Shown here: positions 35,470 to 45,072 of the stretch, piece by piece | Numbering within the stretch: the first letter of the stretch is position 1 | How the letters are laid out: every line of letters starts with the position of its first letter | From: Shewanella sp. | GTDB taxonomy: Bacteria > Pseudomonadota > Gammaproteobacteria > Enterobacterales > Shewanellaceae | Direction: 5' to 3' | DNA length: 64,000 bases | NCBI RefSeq assembly: GCF_013214165.1 | Contig: NZ_JABSSM010000021.1 | Span: forward strand, 1 to 64,000 | Made by a program: the position numbers and the translations under genes | Notes under the pieces: generated by a model | Database searches by the model: none | What the model saw: only the letters and a program-made list of their open reading frames with translations | What the model was told of the DNA's origin: nothing

Positions 35470-37128
35470 TTAAGCGGCGTTTAAGATAGTGTTAAGATCT
35501 TCTTCGGCAGTTGTCGTGGTACGCAGACCAAATTTATCCTCTAAGATCTTGACTAGGTTAGCACTCAAGAAAGCAGGTGGAGTCGGGCCGGTACGGATAT
35601 TCTTAACGCCTAATGACAACAAGGTCAGCAAGACGACAATCGCTTTTTGCTCGAACCATGAGAGTACTATGCTCAAAGGCAACTCATTGAGTTCGCAGTC
35701 GAATGCCTCAGATAGCGCGAGCGCGAGTTGGATGGCAGAGTAAGCATCGTTACACTGACCGATATCGAGCAGACGCGGGATACCATTGATGTCACCAAAC
35801 TCGAGTTTGTTGAACTTATACTTGCCACAACCTAAGGTCATGATGATCGAATCTTTGGGAGCCTGAGTCGCTAAATCGGTGAAATAGCTACGCTCATTCT
35901 TATCGCCGTCACAGCCACCGATAAGGAAGAAATGCTTAATCGAGCCATTCTTCACATTCTCGACTACGGCTGGAGCCGCCGCCATCAATGCATTACGGGC
36001 GAAGCCTATGGTGATCATATGAGGAATTTCGTCATAGGCGAATCCTTCCAGCTTCAAGGCTTTGTCGATAACTAGGCTAAAATCTTCACCGCTAAGATGA
36101 GTAACACCTGGCCACCCCACGATACTGCGGGTGAAGATTCGATCCGAATAGTCACCAACATTGGGATCGATAATACAGTTAGAGGTCATCACCACGGCGC
36201 CGGGGAAGTTGGCGAATTCTTTCTGTTGATTCTGCCAGGCGCTGCCGTAGTTCCCTACTAGATGCGGGTATTTCTTAAATTCTGGGTAAGCCAGAGCCGG
36301 TAACATCTCACCATGGGTAAAGACGTTGATGCCCTTGCCCTCAGTCTGCTGCAGGATAAGCTCAAGATCGACCATATCATGGCCCGAGACTAAGATAGCC
36401 TTACCTTTCACCGCAACCGTATTGACTTGAGTCGGCTCAGGATGACCGAAGGCCATTGTTTCGCCTTTATCCAACATCTCCATGATGCGATAGTTTAACT
36501 TGCCTATCTCCATCGCCGTACCGAATAGCTTATCGCCATCTACCGAGTCTTCACCCAAGAAAGCCATGATCTCATGGAACTCAGCGGCGACTTCATCATT
36601 GGTCTGGCTGAGCACGCGTGCATGCTCCATATAAGCGGCCGCACCTTTGAGCCCGTATAAGCATAATAGACGCAGCCCAAGAATATCTTCGTGCACATCA
36701 CCACGATTTGGCAGTGCAACCACGGCCTGAGCCAACATTTCCGGCTTAGATGCACCTAGGACTAGCTGAGCTGGCGCACTCAATTCCACAGGAGTCTGCC
36801 CCGCGGCCGCACATGCTGCTTCATAGGCCGTCTTTAAACGTGTACGCAATTCATTCGCATGCTCAACATAGCCGACAATTCGATCATCATCGAAGTTGAC
36901 ATTGGTCAGGGTGGCGAAGAAAGCTTTAGGCACGAAGGTATCGACTTCGCTGTCTATGATATCGAATTCACGAGCTTTAACCGCGTAGGCCGAGACCCCC
37001 TGAAGTAGATAAATGAGTAGATCTTGCAGATCCGAAGTCTCGGCAAGCTTGCCACACATGCCCTGGGCATAACTACAGCCATTTCCGACTGGCGTTCTCA
37101 TTGTTTGTTCACACTGAATACAAAACAT
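35470..37128 (-). CDS. hcp: Hybrid-cluster protein (hydroxylamine reductase)
   Basis: A 552-residue class II Hcp. The N-terminal cysteines follow C-x2-C-x11-C-x6-C (C3, C6, C18, C25), the spacing of facultative anaerobes. Cys and His ligands for the hybrid Fe-S-O cluster appear in [33 protein letters not shown] and [10 protein letters not shown]. It reduces hydroxylamine in vitro and acts on nitric oxide in vivo. AAGGAG is placed before the ATG at 37128. Followed by hcr. Expression under anaerobic or nitrosative conditions is expected, but no clear FNR or NsrR box was found. Confidence 0.97.
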   Translation of the reverse strand: MFCIQCEQTMRTPVGNGCSYAQGMCGKLAETSDLQDLLIYLLQGVSAYAVKAREFDIIDSEVDTFVPKAFFATLTNVNFDDDRIVGYVEHANELRTRLKTAYEAACAAAGQTPVELSAPAQLVLGASKPEMLAQAVVALPNRGDVHEDILGLRLLCLYGLKGAAAYMEHARVLSQTNDEVAAEFHEIMAFLGEDSVDGDKLFGTAMEIGKLNYRIMEMLDKGETMAFGHPEPTQVNTVAVKGKAILVSGHDMVDLELILQQTEGKGINVFTHGEMLPALAYPEFKKYPHLVGNYGSAWQNQQKEFANFPGAVVMTSNCIIDPNVGDYSDRIFTRSIVGWPGVTHLSGEDFSLVIDKALKLEGFAYDEIPHMITIGFARNALMAAAPAVVENVKNGSIKHFFLIGGCDGDKNERSYFTDLATQAPKDSIIMTLGCGKYKFNKLEFGDINGIPRLLDIGQCNDAYSAIQLALALSEAFDCELNELPLSIVLSWFEQKAIVVLLTLLSLGVKNIRTGPTPPAFLSANLVKILEDKFGLRTTTTAEEDLNTILNAA

Positions 37129-37305
37129 TACTGTTGCTCCTTAATCATGCTTTTTATTTACATGTTTAAGGCGAGTCTAAAGCCATAGTCTTGATAGAGG
37201 TAGGGGTTTCTATTTTAATAAAGATAATGATGCGCTAGATCAATTTAGCTTCTCTTCTATATAGAGAGGAGCTCTTCTAGAAATATAACTGCAGTAGAAG
37301 AAAAC

Positions 37306-37325
37306 AAAAAAGGAGCCTAAGCTCC
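37306..37325 (-). terminator. Rho-independent terminator, aroF-tyrA
   Basis: GGAGC and GCTCC pair around CTAA, with an A run at 37306-37311 giving the T tract on the minus strand, 29 bp after tyrA. Confidence 0.8.
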
Positions 37326-37353
37326 CATTTTATATCGATACAAATGATGTTAA

Positions 37354-38493
37354 TTAATCGGTCTTCATATCATTGACGCTCTGTAGCATGACACGACTCT
37401 CGCGTTGGAACTGAGGTGCGAAATCACCAAACCACTGGGCAACGTCCTTGAACTGAGCGATAAACGCATCCCTATCGCCAGCCTGTAGAAGTGACAAGGC
37501 TTGAGAATAGTTATTCAGGTAGTCCCCTATGGCCTGCATGCTCTCTTTCTGCGCGAAGATAATATCGGCGTACAGCTCCGGACTCTGAGCAAATAAACGC
37601 CCCACCATGGCCAGCTCCAATCGGTAAATTGGCGAGCTAAACTGTAACAAGGTGTCAATATCGGCTTCTTCCTTGTAGAGGTTTAATCCATACACGAAGG
37701 ATGAAAAATGGCGCATGGCCTGAACCAGCTGCATGGCTTTATCATGCCTTTCAGGCTCTGCTTCGACGAGACGAGCCCCCCAGATCTGGATCTGTTCCAG
37801 CAGCCATTGATACTTATCACTATCTCGACCATGACAGACCACAACCACCTGCTTAGCTAAACTGCCAACATCTGGGCCAAACATGGGATGAAGTCCCACC
37901 ACAGGACCGCTATGAGCCGCAAGCATGGCCTTAACGGGCTCAGTCTTAACAGAGGTCAAATCGGCTAAGATACAGTCGCTTGGCAAGGAAGACAGCTTAT
38001 CTCTAATCAGTTCACAGGTAATAGAGATAGGCACAGTGACTATGACCAGGCCTGCGCCTTCGAACGTCTGCGCCGCGCTGGCCCAGTCATCTTTATCCAA
38101 TACTTTAACCTGGTAACCTGACAAAGTGAGCATCTGCAAGAATAAGCCGCCTAGCTTACCCTCGCCGCCCACGATCACGACATCACCGAGGTTTTTATTT
38201 ATTTGCTTAAAGCCAACATCTTTCTCGTTGAGATAAGATTCACGCATCAGGCGACGCAGGATGTCTTCAATCAACTGAGGAGAGACGTTCATCTTCTGGG
38301 CTTCGTCACGGCGTTTGGCCAACATAGCGGCCTCTCGCTGAGGAGCATAGATAGGAAGTCCTGCGCCATGTTTAACCGCGCCGACCTGAGCCACAAGGTC
38401 GAGACGCTTTCTTAAAAGGTGGATCAATTGCTGGTCCACGCCATCGATCAGACCTCTGAGATTCTCAAGATCCGATGTTGTTTTTTCATTCAT
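37354..38493 (-). CDS. tyrA: Chorismate mutase/prephenate dehydrogenase (T-protein)
   Basis: Bifunctional enzyme for tyrosine synthesis, 379 residues as in E. coli. The mutase domain (about 5-92; [20 protein letters not shown]) is followed by an NAD-binding dehydrogenase ([18 protein letters not shown] near 110 and [11 protein letters not shown] near 197). The start is ATG 38493. It follows aroF by 75 bp on the same strand, and the pair form the tyrosine-linked operon, ended by a terminator. Confidence 0.97.
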   Translation of the reverse strand: MNEKTTSDLENLRGLIDGVDQQLIHLLRKRLDLVAQVGAVKHGAGLPIYAPQREAAMLAKRRDEAQKMNVSPQLIEDILRRLMRESYLNEKDVGFKQINKNLGDVVIVGGEGKLGGLFLQMLTLSGYQVKVLDKDDWASAAQTFEGAGLVIVTVPISITCELIRDKLSSLPSDCILADLTSVKTEPVKAMLAAHSGPVVGLHPMFGPDVGSLAKQVVVVCHGRDSDKYQWLLEQIQIWGARLVEAEPERHDKAMQLVQAMRHFSSFVYGLNLYKEEADIDTLLQFSSPIYRLELAMVGRLFAQSPELYADIIFAQKESMQAIGDYLNNYSQALSLLQAGDRDAFIAQFKDVAQWFGDFAPQFQRESRVMLQSVNDMKTD

Positions 38494-38567
38494 CTATATT
38501 CTGTCCATCAAGAAAACGTAAAATCGATTGCTCAACGATTAACTGTCAAACTAGCTAACCGCTAAAT

Positions 38568-39659
38568 TCAGGCATTGACGACTTTAAGCATATCAAATCG
38601 AGACGGTAGTACGTGAGCTAATAATGCCGAACCCTCACGTAAAATCTGCTCTGTGGTTGCCCAATCCATACAGGCATCCGTGACAGAAACCCCATAAGCC
38701 AATTCACTCATGGGCTTATCGCTGCTTTGGCGCCCTTCGTTGAGATGGCTCTCGAGCATAACACCTATGATAGATTTATTGCCCTGCAAAATCTGAGAAA
38801 ACACATCTTCACAGACCCCTTGCTGTTTTCTATGATCTTTCAAGGAGTTGCCGTGGCTACAATCGACAATCAGGCGAGCATTAAGCTTAGCTGCATGTAA
38901 CTGACGCTCACATTCGGCAACGCTCTGGGCATCATAATTAGGTGCCTTACCACCACGTAAGATCACGTGACCATCCGGGTTACCCGCCGTTTGCAGTAAC
39001 GCCACCTGCCCCTTTTGGTTAATTCCCATAAATCGGTGGCCGCTCGCCGCAGATTCAAGTGCGTTGATGGCAACCCCAAGCTTGCCATCGGTGCCATTCT
39101 TAAAGCCCACCGGCATAGACAAACCCGATGCCATCTCTCTATGAGTCTGGGATTCGGTCGTACGCGCACCTATGGCAGACCAGGTGACTAACTCAGACAT
39201 GTATTGTGGGCTGATAGGGTCTAATGCCTCGGTTGCCACCGGAAGGCCGAGTTCAGCAAGCCAGATCATCAGCTCACGCGCCTGCCTAAGGCCCTTCTCC
39301 ACATCGAATGATTCGTTCATATCTGGATCGTTGATCATGCCTTTCCAGCCCACTGTGGTTCTGGGCTTCTCGAAATAGACTCGCATCAGGATGTAGAATT
39401 CATCACTCAATTCATCATGTAGCTTCTTTAGCCTGAGGGCATACTCTTTGGCCGACTCGATATCATGAATAGAACAAGGTCCGGTCACGATCAACACGCG
39501 ACTATCACGCTTATGCACGATATCGGCAACGGTCTTACGGGCATTAAGCACGTAATGATATGCAGCCTGAGACAGAGGAATTTCACGCTTCAACTCCTCT
39601 GGAGTCACCAATACTTTCTCTGAACTGATATGAACGTTGTTAATCGTATCTTGCTGCAT
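38568..39659 (-). CDS. aroF: DAHP synthase, AroF (Tyr-sensitive) type
   Basis: First enzyme of aromatic biosynthesis, joining phosphoenolpyruvate and erythrose 4-phosphate. From ATG 39659 (AGGTGGG just upstream; a GTG at 39668 is not used) it has 363 residues. The type I-alpha signatures are intact: VTGPCSIHD, MRVYFEKPRTTVGWKG, GARTTESQTHREMASGLS, VDCSHGN. The N-terminus QDTINNVHISSEKVLVTPEEL is closest to AroF, and the operon with tyrA supports the tyrosine-sensitive isozyme. An inverted repeat lies in its leader. Confidence 0.93.
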   Translation of the reverse strand: MQQDTINNVHISSEKVLVTPEELKREIPLSQAAYHYVLNARKTVADIVHKRDSRVLIVTGPCSIHDIESAKEYALRLKKLHDELSDEFYILMRVYFEKPRTTVGWKGMINDPDMNESFDVEKGLRQARELMIWLAELGLPVATEALDPISPQYMSELVTWSAIGARTTESQTHREMASGLSMPVGFKNGTDGKLGVAINALESAASGHRFMGINQKGQVALLQTAGNPDGHVILRGGKAPNYDAQSVAECERQLHAAKLNARLIVDCSHGNSLKDHRKQQGVCEDVFSQILQGNKSIIGVMLESHLNEGRQSSDKPMSELAYGVSVTDACMDWATTEQILREGSALLAHVLPSRFDMLKVVNA

Positions 39660-39687
39660 ACTACCCACCTAAGGTCTATCGTTATAA

Positions 39688-39709
39688 ATCGATTAAGTTA
39701 TTAATCGAT
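39688..39709. promoter_or_regulatory. Perfect inverted repeat in the aroF leader
   Basis: ATCGATTAA (39688-39696) and TTAATCGAT (39701-39709) are separated by GTTA, 29-50 bp before the aroF start codon. It may be an operator or an mRNA hairpin. It does not match the TyrR box TGTAAA-N6-TTTACA. Confidence 0.5.
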
Positions 39710-39933
39710 CGTGTCTTCAATGCTATTTGTAAGGCATGATTGCGACATAAACCGTATCGCCGTACTGTTACACCATTACGCTTGTGGACTCACTATGCCT
39801 GTTGATTAAAATAAGATCAAGCAAGATCGGTAAACTAAATAAAAAATCATCGGATGGGGGAAAAGTTCCTAGGAAACTAGCAAGGAAGCTTGAAACTTTC
39901 TTGCCTACAGCGATTTGAACTCCCGCTGAATGA

Positions 39934-39959
39934 TCAGATACTTACTCGCAATGGTATAA
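39934..39959. repeat. 26-bp interspersed repeat, copy 1
   Basis: Identical over 26 bp to 46481-46506; the repeat contains CAGATACTTACTCGCAATGG. Both copies lie in gene-free spacers. At the second site the first half forms a hairpin with upstream sequence. Confidence 0.8.
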
Positions 39960-39964
39960 GAACA

Positions 39965-39995
39965 GGATCCCGGCCACAAGCATGCCGGAAAGACA
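39965..39995. repeat. Short hairpin repeat, GGATCCC type, copy 2
   Basis: Stem CCGGC (39970-39974) and GCCGG (39984-39988) around CACAAGCAT, flanked by GGATC and AAAGACAGAG. Same flanks and loop as 6026-6057, but the stem bases differ in a compensatory way. Confidence 0.6.
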
Positions 39996-40087
39996 GAGGC
40001 TCGATGAATGTGCGAAACTTTCTCAGCCTTGTCTCGAGACTTACCGCTTAAAACTTATAGCTCGAAAATTTTCTCTGCCCCTAGATC

Positions 40088-40112
40088 ACAAAAACCCGCC
40101 ATAAGGCGGGTT
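40088..40112 (-). terminator. Rho-independent terminator, rpsP-rimM-trmD-rplS
   Basis: AACCCGCC and GGCGGGTT pair around ATAA, with a further A run at 40090-40094 giving the minus-strand T tract, about 43 bp after rplS. Confidence 0.85.
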
Positions 40113-40154
40113 ATTGTGCGAACACTGCATCTTTTCTTACTGCGTACTACTAAA

Positions 40155-40508
40155 TTACTTAGTAGTTAGCTTCTCACGGATACGTGCAGACTTGCCTGAA
40201 CGATCACGTAGGTAGTAAAGCTTAGCACGACGAACACGGCCGCGACGCTTAACTTCGATGCTAGAGATGATTGGGCTGTGAATCTGGAACGCACGCTCAA
40301 CACCTTCACCATTAGAGATCTTACGTACTGTGAATGCAGAGTGAACGCCACGGTTACGCTTAGCGATTACAACGCCTTCGAACGCCTGTAGACGCTCTTT
40401 ACCGCCTTCTACAACACGTACTTTAACAACTACTGTGTCACCTGCACCAAACTCTGGTACATCTTGCTTCATTTGCTCTTCGTTGAGCATTTTAATGATG
40501 TTATTCAT
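40155..40508 (-). CDS. rplS: 50S ribosomal protein L19
   Basis: 117 residues, matching L19 in length. [20 protein letters not shown] at the N-terminus and [17 protein letters not shown] at the C-terminus are diagnostic. L19 sits at the 30S-50S interface. Last gene of the rpsP-rimM-trmD-rplS operon, followed by a terminator. Confidence 0.98.
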   Translation of the reverse strand: MNNIIKMLNEEQMKQDVPEFGAGDTVVVKVRVVEGGKERLQAFEGVVIAKRNRGVHSAFTVRKISNGEGVERAFQIHSPIISSIEVKRRGRVRRAKLYYLRDRSGKSARIREKLTTK

Positions 40509-40561
40509 GAAATAAACTCCATACTAGAAATAACTGATCGTAACTATCCGCTTGAGTTCGT

Positions 40562-41290
40562 TTATTCAACAAACTCATTTAACAGCTTCGTTTGCTCGTC
40601 AGTCAGAGCTAGATTTTCTAATAAATCTGGTCGTCGTAACAAAGTTCTTCCGAGACTTTGTTGCAGACGCCAGCGTCTAATATGTTCGTGGTTGCCACTT
40701 AACAAGACTGCCGGTACATCTAAACCATCCAAGCTTTCAGGGCGAGTATAGTGGGGACAATCCAATAATCCGTCAGAGAAGGAATCCTGCTCCGCCGAGG
40801 CCTTTTTTCCCAGAACACCAGGAACCAGCCGTGATACTGAATCAATCAAAGCCATCGCAGGAAGTTCACCGCCCGAAAGCACGTAATCTCCGATTGACCA
40901 CTCTTCATCCACTTCAGTCTGAATAATGCGCTCATCAATACCTTCGTATCGACCACACACTAAAACCAAACTGTCTGATTTAGCTAACTCTTCGACGCCT
41001 TGCTGTGTCAGCTTGCGTCCCTGAGGAGAGAGATAAATCACCTTCACACTGTCACCAATAGCAGCTTTCGCTGCATGGATAGCGTCGCGCAATGGCTGCA
41101 CCATCATCAACATGCCAGGGCCACCACCGTAAGGGCGGTCATCCACTGTATTATGTTTATCATGGGTGAAATCACGAGGATTCCACGTTTGCAACTCCAG
41201 CAGGCCATTCTTAACGGCCCGACCCGTTACTCCAAAGTCTGTTACGGCGCGAAACATCTCAGGAAACAGGGTTACTACCCCTAACCGCAT
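40562..41290 (-). CDS. trmD: tRNA (guanine-37-N1)-methyltransferase
   Basis: A 242-residue SPOUT-class methyltransferase making m1G37 next to the anticodon, which prevents frameshifting. [11 protein letters not shown] at the start, [25 protein letters not shown] and the knot segment [18 protein letters not shown] are clear. 53 bp separate it from rplS and 15 bp from rimM. Confidence 0.98.
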   Translation of the reverse strand: MRLGVVTLFPEMFRAVTDFGVTGRAVKNGLLELQTWNPRDFTHDKHNTVDDRPYGGGPGMLMMVQPLRDAIHAAKAAIGDSVKVIYLSPQGRKLTQQGVEELAKSDSLVLVCGRYEGIDERIIQTEVDEEWSIGDYVLSGGELPAMALIDSVSRLVPGVLGKKASAEQDSFSDGLLDCPHYTRPESLDGLDVPAVLLSGNHEHIRRWRLQQSLGRTLLRRPDLLENLALTDEQTKLLNEFVE

Positions 41291-41305
41291 ATGTTCTACC
41301 TCGAC

Positions 41306-41836
41306 TTAAAAGTCCGGATCCCAATCCACTATGATCTGTTTTTCCGTCAAGTTCACCTCTATGATGAACTGTTCGGTGACAAAGGGGATCATACGTTCCG
41401 CTTTGCCGAAGCCATCTTTCGCGTTGGCTTTAACTAAGAGCACGTCATTCGATCCTGTTTCCACGATCTCCTGCACCTTGCCCATGTTGTAACCTTTGGT
41501 ATTAACCACTTCACAACCGATAAGATCTCGCCAGTAGAATTCATCTTCCGGTAAGGTCTCTATCTGCTGCGGGGTGACCGCAATCTCACAATTTGTGAGC
41601 ATTTGCGCCTGGTCCCGAGTTTCTACCCCTTCAAGAGAAGCGACAACCGCTTTCCCCTGAAAGCGCCACTGCAGCACCTTAACCTCGCGCCATTCACCTT
41701 GCTCTTTAATCAACCAAGGAGAATAGTCAAAAATACCTTCAACAGAATCGGTATAGGTAGTGATCTTCAACCAACCCTTAATGCCATGACTGGATCCTAA
41801 TTTCCCCAGTACGACAGGTTCTTGTTTACTACTCAT
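41306..41836 (-). CDS. rimM: Ribosome maturation factor RimM
   Basis: A 176-residue protein that assists maturation of the 30S head region with S19. [18 protein letters not shown] near the N-terminus and the PRC-barrel segment [14 protein letters not shown] are family signatures. The start is ATG 41836 with AAGGT upstream rather than the TTG at 41839. It is in the rpsP operon. Confidence 0.96.
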   Translation of the reverse strand: MSSKQEPVVLGKLGSSHGIKGWLKITTYTDSVEGIFDYSPWLIKEQGEWREVKVLQWRFQGKAVVASLEGVETRDQAQMLTNCEIAVTPQQIETLPEDEFYWRDLIGCEVVNTKGYNMGKVQEIVETGSNDVLLVKANAKDGFGKAERMIPFVTEQFIIEVNLTEKQIIVDWDPDF

Positions 41837-41856
41837 CAATCTATACCTTAACGCTA

Positions 41857-42108
41857 TTAAGCAGCAGCTTTACGTGCGTCTTTGATCAACTTAGCTACAC
41901 GATCAGATGTAGTAGCACCAGTAGCAACCCAGTGATCAACGCGAGCTAGGTCTAAACGTAGAGTTTCTTCCTGGCCACGAGCCATTGGGTTGAAGAAACC
42001 AACACGTTCGATGAAACGACCGTCACGAGCCTTACGGCTATCAGCAACTACGATGTTGTAAAATGGACGCTTTTTTGCGCCGCCACGAGCTAAACGAATG
42101 GTAACCAT
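41857..42108 (-). CDS. rpsP: 30S ribosomal protein S16
   Basis: 83 residues from ATG 42108, giving the normal [20 protein letters not shown] start; longer in-frame starts are not needed. Ends [15 protein letters not shown]. First gene of the operon. Confidence 0.98.
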   Translation of the reverse strand: MVTIRLARGGAKKRPFYNIVVADSRKARDGRFIERVGFFNPMARGQEETLRLDLARVDHWVATGATTSDRVAKLIKDARKAAA

Positions 42109-42325
42109 GCGTCTTTTATCCTCTAATGATTTGCTTCTCAAGAAGCAAAAATAAAAACTGGAACTCCGTGTTCGCGAAGAGCCCAGATAGAAAGCCGCAC
42201 GATTTTACCTTACTCGTCGGCGAATGCAACCCAATATAGCAATTCTGATTAAATTCCACTCTCATTAATCAAAATGCCTATTAATGATTTTTACATCTAA
42301 CGCTTACTTAGAAGTCGATGTAAAT

Positions 42326-42363
42326 AAAAAACCCACAGGCAAGAATACTCGTATCTGTGGGTT
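42326..42363 (-). terminator. Rho-independent terminator, ffh
   Basis: AACCCACAG (42330-42338) and CTGTGGGTT (42355-42363) form a 9-bp stem with a 16-base loop; A run at 42326-42331 supplies the T tract on the minus strand. 23 bp after ffh. Confidence 0.85.
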
Positions 42364-42385
42364 ATTAAACTGATTAAACAGGGAC

Positions 42386-43759
42386 TTAACGACCCGGCAT
42401 CTTCATGCCTGGTGGTAACATGCCACTCATGCCGCGCATCATCTTCTTCATGCCGCCTTTAGCTGACATCTTCTTCATCATCTTCTGCATCTGAGTGAAC
42501 TGCTTAAGCAAACGGTTCACATCTTGGATCTGAGTACCCGAACCTAAGGCGATTCTGCGCTTACGTGACCCTTTAATGATATCGGGACGCTTACGTTCAC
42601 CCGCTGTCATAGAGTTGATGATGGCTTCCATCTGATTAGTCATCTTACCGCTCTGCACCTGAGCCAGCGCTTCAGGCGGAAGTTGGCCGACGCCAGGCAG
42701 TTTTTCAATCATGCCCATCATGCCGCCCATGTTCTTCATCTGCTGCAACTGCTCACGGAAATCTTCGAGATCGAAACTACCGCCCTTCTTCACTTTAGCA
42801 GCAAGCTTCATCGCCTTGTCTTTATCGACGCCGCGCTCCACTTCTTCGATAAGTGACAGCACATCACCCATGCCTAAGATACGTGAAGCGACACGATCCG
42901 GATGGAATGCCTCTAAGGCATCGGTTTTCTCGCCGACACCTAAGAATTTAATTGGCTTGCCGGTAATATGGCGAATAGACAGAGCCGCACCGCCGCGGGC
43001 ATCACCGTCGACTTTAGTCAGTATTACGCCGGTTAAGGGTAACGCTTCATTGAAAGCCTTAGCCGTGTTAGCCGCATCTTGACCCGTCATGGCATCGACA
43101 ACAAACAGAGTCTCGACAGGATTAACCGCTGCATGCAACGCCTTAATCTCATCCATCATGCTCTCATCGACATGCAGACGACCCGCGGTATCGATAATCA
43201 CCACATCGATGAACTTAAGCTTGGCATGTGCCAGCGCCGCGTTAACAATATCGATAGGCTTCTGGCTGACATCCGATGGGAAGAATTGCACATCGACTTC
43301 GATAGCCAAGGTTTCCAGCTGTTTAATCGCCGCAGGACGGTATACGTCGGCGCTCACAACCAATACAGATTTCTTCTCACGCTCGCGGAGGAACTTACCC
43401 AGCTTTGCAACACTGGTGGTCTTACCCGCACCTTGAAGACCCGCCATCATGATCACTGCCGGCGGCTGCGCCGAGAGGTCCAGACCTTCGTTGGCCTCGC
43501 CCATGGCGTTTTCAAGTTCACTCTGGACTATCTTGATGAATGCTTGACCCGGACTCAAACTCTTAGAGACCTCCTGACCAACGGCGCGCTCTTTAACGCT
43601 GTTGACGAAGGTTCGTACAACAGGCAAGGCAACATCGGCCTCAAGCAGCGCCATACGCACTTCTCTTAGGGTGTCCTTAACATTATCTTCTGTTAAGCGA
43701 CCACGACCGCTAATATTTTTTAGCGTGCGTGACAATCTATCCGTTAGGTTCTCAAACAT
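42386..43759 (-). CDS. ffh: Signal recognition particle protein Ffh
   Basis: A 457-residue GTPase that with 4.5S RNA targets membrane proteins to FtsY. N domain (1-95), G domain with P-loop GLQGAGKTTSVAKL (about 107-120), DTAGRL and TKVDGDARGGAAL, and a Met-rich M domain at the end (KMMKKMSAKGGMKKMMRGMS) binding RNA and signal peptide. ATG start at 43759. It has its own terminator separating it from rpsP. Confidence 0.98.
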   Translation of the reverse strand: MFENLTDRLSRTLKNISGRGRLTEDNVKDTLREVRMALLEADVALPVVRTFVNSVKERAVGQEVSKSLSPGQAFIKIVQSELENAMGEANEGLDLSAQPPAVIMMAGLQGAGKTTSVAKLGKFLREREKKSVLVVSADVYRPAAIKQLETLAIEVDVQFFPSDVSQKPIDIVNAALAHAKLKFIDVVIIDTAGRLHVDESMMDEIKALHAAVNPVETLFVVDAMTGQDAANTAKAFNEALPLTGVILTKVDGDARGGAALSIRHITGKPIKFLGVGEKTDALEAFHPDRVASRILGMGDVLSLIEEVERGVDKDKAMKLAAKVKKGGSFDLEDFREQLQQMKNMGGMMGMIEKLPGVGQLPPEALAQVQSGKMTNQMEAIINSMTAGERKRPDIIKGSRKRRIALGSGTQIQDVNRLLKQFTQMQKMMKKMSAKGGMKKMMRGMSGMLPPGMKMPGR

Positions 43760-44063
43760 TATCGCGTTCTTACCATTTAGAATTCATATTAATAGACAGT
43801 ATTATAGCGATGCCCAGATAATATGCTACTGCTAAGGTGCAAGTTAACCCGTCCCCCTAGGCCACAAATTCCACACCAAAGTATAAAAAATTGCTCTAAC
43901 GATCACAAAGCACTAACTTTTGTCACGCAGCGACTGCACAAGTCACCTTAGCTCGTGTTACTCTAGGAGTAAGATTAAGAAGAAGGCGTTGCTTGCTCCT
44001 CACCCTTGGCATTTGTGGTGAGTTAAGCTGTCCATAGCAAACAAAACGATAGGTCAATATTAA

Positions 44064-44852
44064 ATGGTTTTATTTTCCGCTTCAGCCATGTTTTTTTATT
44101 CCATAGCCTTAGTGTTGGTGGCCGGCCGCCTATTTCATGCCCAAGGACCTAATCGCCGTCTGGTCGCAGGCTTTGCCGCGATAGGAGTGGTGCTTCATGC
44201 CGCGGCATTATCTCAGGCTATCCTGACAAGCGACGGACAAAATTTCAGCCTGACCAATGTCATCTCTATGGTGAATTGGATCATTGCCTTCAGCTTCACC
44301 GTCTTATTATTCAGACTCAAGATGATTGTGGTCGTGCCCGTCGTGTATGCCTGCTCCGTCATTTCGGTGGCACTACTCTGGCTAGTACCACCGCAATACA
44401 TCACTCACTTTGAGATCCATCCCGACATATTGGTGCATGTGGTCCTGTCATTAATGGCCTATAGCGCCCTGATGATCGCCGCACTTTACGCCATACAGCT
44501 GGCGATAATTCAACATAGATTGAAGAGTAAGAAGCTGATGCTGAGCCCGTCAATGCCACCTCTGATGACAGTTGAAAAACAACTTTATCATCTGGTGATT
44601 GTTGGCGTTATCTTATTGAGTCTCTCCCTCGCCACCGGTTTTATCTTCCTCGATGACATGTTCGAAGATGGCAAGGGCCACAAGGCTGTACTGTCTATCT
44701 TGGCCTGGTTTACTTATATCGCCATGCTAGCTCAGCAATATTGGGTAGGCTGTAGAATAAGAACCGCGGTGGTTTATACCCTCACGGGAGCCACCATGCT
44801 ATCCTTGGCCTACTTTGGCGCCAGAATAGTAAAAGAGCTAATATTATCTTAA
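44064..44852 (+). CDS. ypjD: Cytochrome c assembly (CcsA/HemX-like) inner membrane protein YpjD
   Basis: A 262-residue protein with eight hydrophobic helices, of the CcsA/HemX superfamily. The region HPDILVHVVLSLMAYSALMIAALYA (ends HPDIL and AALYA) and later His in EDGKGHKAVLSILAWFTYIAML are the conserved His-containing helices. E. coli YpjD sits in the same place next to ffh and upstream of yfjD. The exact role is unproven; heme-related function is inferred from the fold. Confidence 0.88.
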   Translation: MVLFSASAMFFYSIALVLVAGRLFHAQGPNRRLVAGFAAIGVVLHAAALSQAILTSDGQNFSLTNVISMVNWIIAFSFTVLLFRLKMIVVVPVVYACSVISVALLWLVPPQYITHFEIHPDILVHVVLSLMAYSALMIAALYAIQLAIIQHRLKSKKLMLSPSMPPLMTVEKQLYHLVIVGVILLSLSLATGFIFLDDMFEDGKGHKAVLSILAWFTYIAMLAQQYWVGCRIRTAVVYTLTGATMLSLAYFGARIVKELILS

Positions 44853-45072
44853 TACTTTCAACGACTAACTCTCTATATGCGCTGCGTTTCCCCCTGCGCA
44901 TATAGACGGGCTAACTTGACACCAAACTCAAACCAATGTAATTACTATTCTTTGAATAAATTCTAAATACAGACATAGCCGAAATTCAGATAAGCTAACA
45001 GATATAGCGATAACTGAATTGCGGATGTCGTGGTCAATTTCAGCTATCTTAGCCAACTAATGGAGCTCCTTC

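Noticed and set aside
37220-37250. Possible FNR box before hcp (TTGAT ... ATCA)
   Set aside because: The spacer is seven bases rather than four, so it does not fit the FNR consensus.
43079-43669. Long frame opposite ffh
   Set aside because: Entirely antisense to a certain gene; a by-product of its codon usage.
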